64,000 nucleotides of DNA from the NCBI GenBank assembly GCA_934131005.1, contig CAKOYV010000001.1, positions 139,903 through 203,902 of the forward strand, given 5' to 3'. The position numbers and the translations under genes are program-made. The DNA is from an uncultured Bacilli bacterium (GTDB taxonomy: Bacteria > Bacillota_I > Bacilli_A > RF39 > UBA660). Shown piece by piece: positions 63,079 to 64,000 of this stretch. How positions within the stretch are numbered: the stretch's first letter is position 1; each line of letters begins with the position of its first letter. Below the pieces are notes generated by a model. The model did no database searches and had not been told where the DNA came from. It saw only the letters and a list, made by a program, of their open reading frames with translations.

Positions 63079-64000
63079 TCAAGACTTAACAATAACATTA
63101 CTACTACTTACTCCTGTGAAATTCTTATCAAGTATCCAATTCTTCTCAACCTCAGACTTAACATAAATAATTGCATTTGAAGTTCCTAAAAAAGCCCCAT
63201 AATTATCTGCCGAATCAAAAGTAAAAGTAGATAAATCTAAAATCCAACTATTGGCATTCCTACCAGTTCCATTAAACATCCAATAAAAAATTTTCACTTT
63301 ATCAGTTTTAAATTTATTTCCTAATTTTAGTTCAAAGGAAGTTGCTTTATTGCCTGCATTCGAAAACATACACTGCATAACCGTTACATTACTAGTATCA
63401 AAATTAGCTCCCAAATCCAAATAAAAGCTTTTACTATTATAACCTGTTCCAAAAAACATGTACCATGTATTAGTCATATTAGAAGTATAAAATTTGTCTC
63501 CTAAATCTAACACAAAATTCGTACTATTATAACCAGTATTTGCAAACATTTTACCAAAATCATTTACATTACTCGTATTAAACTTATCGCCCAAATTTAT
63601 AGAAAATACAGTACTATTATAACCAACAGTATCAAACATATTTCTCATATCAGTTACATTTCTTGTATCAAACTTATTTCCTAAATCCAATTTAAAAGTT
63701 GTACTATCACACCCCAAATGGTCAAACATATTAGCCATATTAACAGTTTGTATTGTATTTAAATTGTCAAAAGATATACTATCTACCTTTGTCATATTTA
63801 GAAAAAATTTAGATAAATCTTTAGCATATATTTCTTCCTTACTTCCTATATATAAATCATAATATCCATCACTACTATTACTATTAAGCCATACAACTAT
63901 ACTATTATCCCCTAACTCTGATACATCCCACTGTACAACTGCGTTACTTGTATCTATATAATCAACAAATGAAACATTCTTAATCTTTTCTCTATAGTCA
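63079..64000 (-). CDS. BspA-like DUF285 surface protein, partial at 5' end
   Basis: The frame is open from the right edge to the stop at 63079, so the true start is outside the window; an internal ATG at 63795 is not the start. The first 68 visible residues contain QWDVSELGDNSIVVWLN and YYDLYIGSKEEIYAKDLSKF, the standard lead-in of DUF285 proteins. At least five imperfect repeats of about 33 residues follow, each with a Phe/Tyr-x-Thr-Ser/Asp-Asn-Val-Thr core and a Met-Phe pair (DTRNVTDMRNMFDTVGYNST, DTSNVTVMQCMFSNAG). The C-terminus (ILDKNFTGVSSSNVIVKS) has no visible anchor. It is probably an adhesin. Confidence 0.82.
   Translation of the reverse strand, partial: DYREKIKNVSFVDYIDTSNAVVQWDVSELGDNSIVVWLNSNSSDGYYDLYIGSKEEIYAKDLSKFFLNMTKVDSISFDNLNTIQTVNMANMFDHLGCDSTTFKLDLGNKFDTRNVTDMRNMFDTVGYNSTVFSINLGDKFNTSNVNDFGKMFANTGYNSTNFVLDLGDKFYTSNMTNTWYMFFGTGYNSKSFYLDLGANFDTSNVTVMQCMFSNAGNKATSFELKLGNKFKTDKVKIFYWMFNGTGRNANSWILDLSTFTFDSADNYGAFLGTSNAIIYVKSEVEKNWILDKNFTGVSSSNVIVKS

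Noticed and set aside
63079..63795. Complete 238-residue protein starting at 63795
   Set aside because: The frame stays open to the right edge and the upstream residues match the usual DUF285 lead-in, so the gene is partial.

Overview
The window is AT-rich, densely coded DNA from a low-GC Gram-positive bacterium. The best guess is an uncultured gut lineage of Bacilli/Mycoplasmatota (RF39-like relatives of the Mollicutes). Supporting markers are EzrA, TypA, YebC, RecG, S4, a YycG/WalR-style OmpR two-component pair, a SpoIVFB-like M50 protease and a tmRNA whose tag ends in -AYA, close to the -AFA ends known from mycoplasmas. TGA is used as a stop (for example the ATGA overlap at 6898-6901), so this is genetic code 11 and not the Mycoplasma code. 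Nearly every gene is on the minus strand. Exceptions are the MBL/DUF3006 pair, an RNHCP-domain gene and rpsD. The organism placement is inference, because no rRNA or taxonomic marker search could be run.

Layout. 1-4.2 kb is an accessory patch: a partial gene, two adjacent SGNH-hydrolase-like genes, a structured RNA candidate, a DUF3644-like gene cut off at its N-terminus where it meets a 3' fragment of an IS30-type transposase, and a small unknown gene. 4.2-4.7 kb is tmRNA with its own promoter and tandem terminators. 4.8-8.3 kb has a GNAT-like gene and a two-component system. 8.4-9.6 kb has an exported ComEC-type metallo-beta-lactamase hydrolase plus DUF3006. 9.7-22.2 kb is a long minus-strand array holding a reduced type VII secretion (T7SSb) locus: EssC, YukD/EsaB, two helical-hairpin WXG-like proteins, small unknowns and a papain-like peptidase that may be an effector. 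It is followed by dCMP deaminase, an SDR, a laccase-domain protein and two unknown genes. 22.2-26.7 kb has an HD/P-loop-kinase fusion, a candidate three-hairpin small RNA, recG and a membrane-anchored degenerate M23 (SpoIVFA/SpoIIQ-like) protein.

27-34.2 kb has RNHCP, an N-rich tail-anchored protein, a membrane protein with 24 tandem 15-residue repeats, ezrA, typA and yebC. 34.2-40.5 kb is a Tad-like pilus module (TadC, TadB, TadA, TadZ, two TadE-like proteins) with no recognisable pilin or prepilin peptidase, next to a membrane-anchored protein carrying both dockerin and cohesin-like domains. 41-44.7 kb has an alternative sigma-70 factor, an LppM-like lipoprotein and rpsD with a structured leader. 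44.7-64 kb is a surface and signalling region: a DUF6273-like exported protein, a hybrid histidine kinase, a SpoIVFB-like protease, a 2-hydroxyacyl-CoA dehydratase activase without its dehydratase, a thioredoxin-like protein, a 2114-residue InlB-repeat protein, DUF5305, a SipW-type signal peptidase with a large extra membrane domain, a TasA/CalY-like protein, a HerA-type ATPase and a BspA-like (DUF285) protein running off the right edge.

How it fits together. Much of the window concerns the cell surface: T7SS export, Tad pilus assembly, and a SipW/DUF5305/TasA-like module that probably matures several of the neighbouring surface proteins. The strongest candidates for undescribed biology are the stripped-down T7SS locus with unusually long WXG-like proteins and a papain-like peptidase, the SipW-centred surface module, and the combined cohesin/dockerin membrane protein beside the Tad genes.
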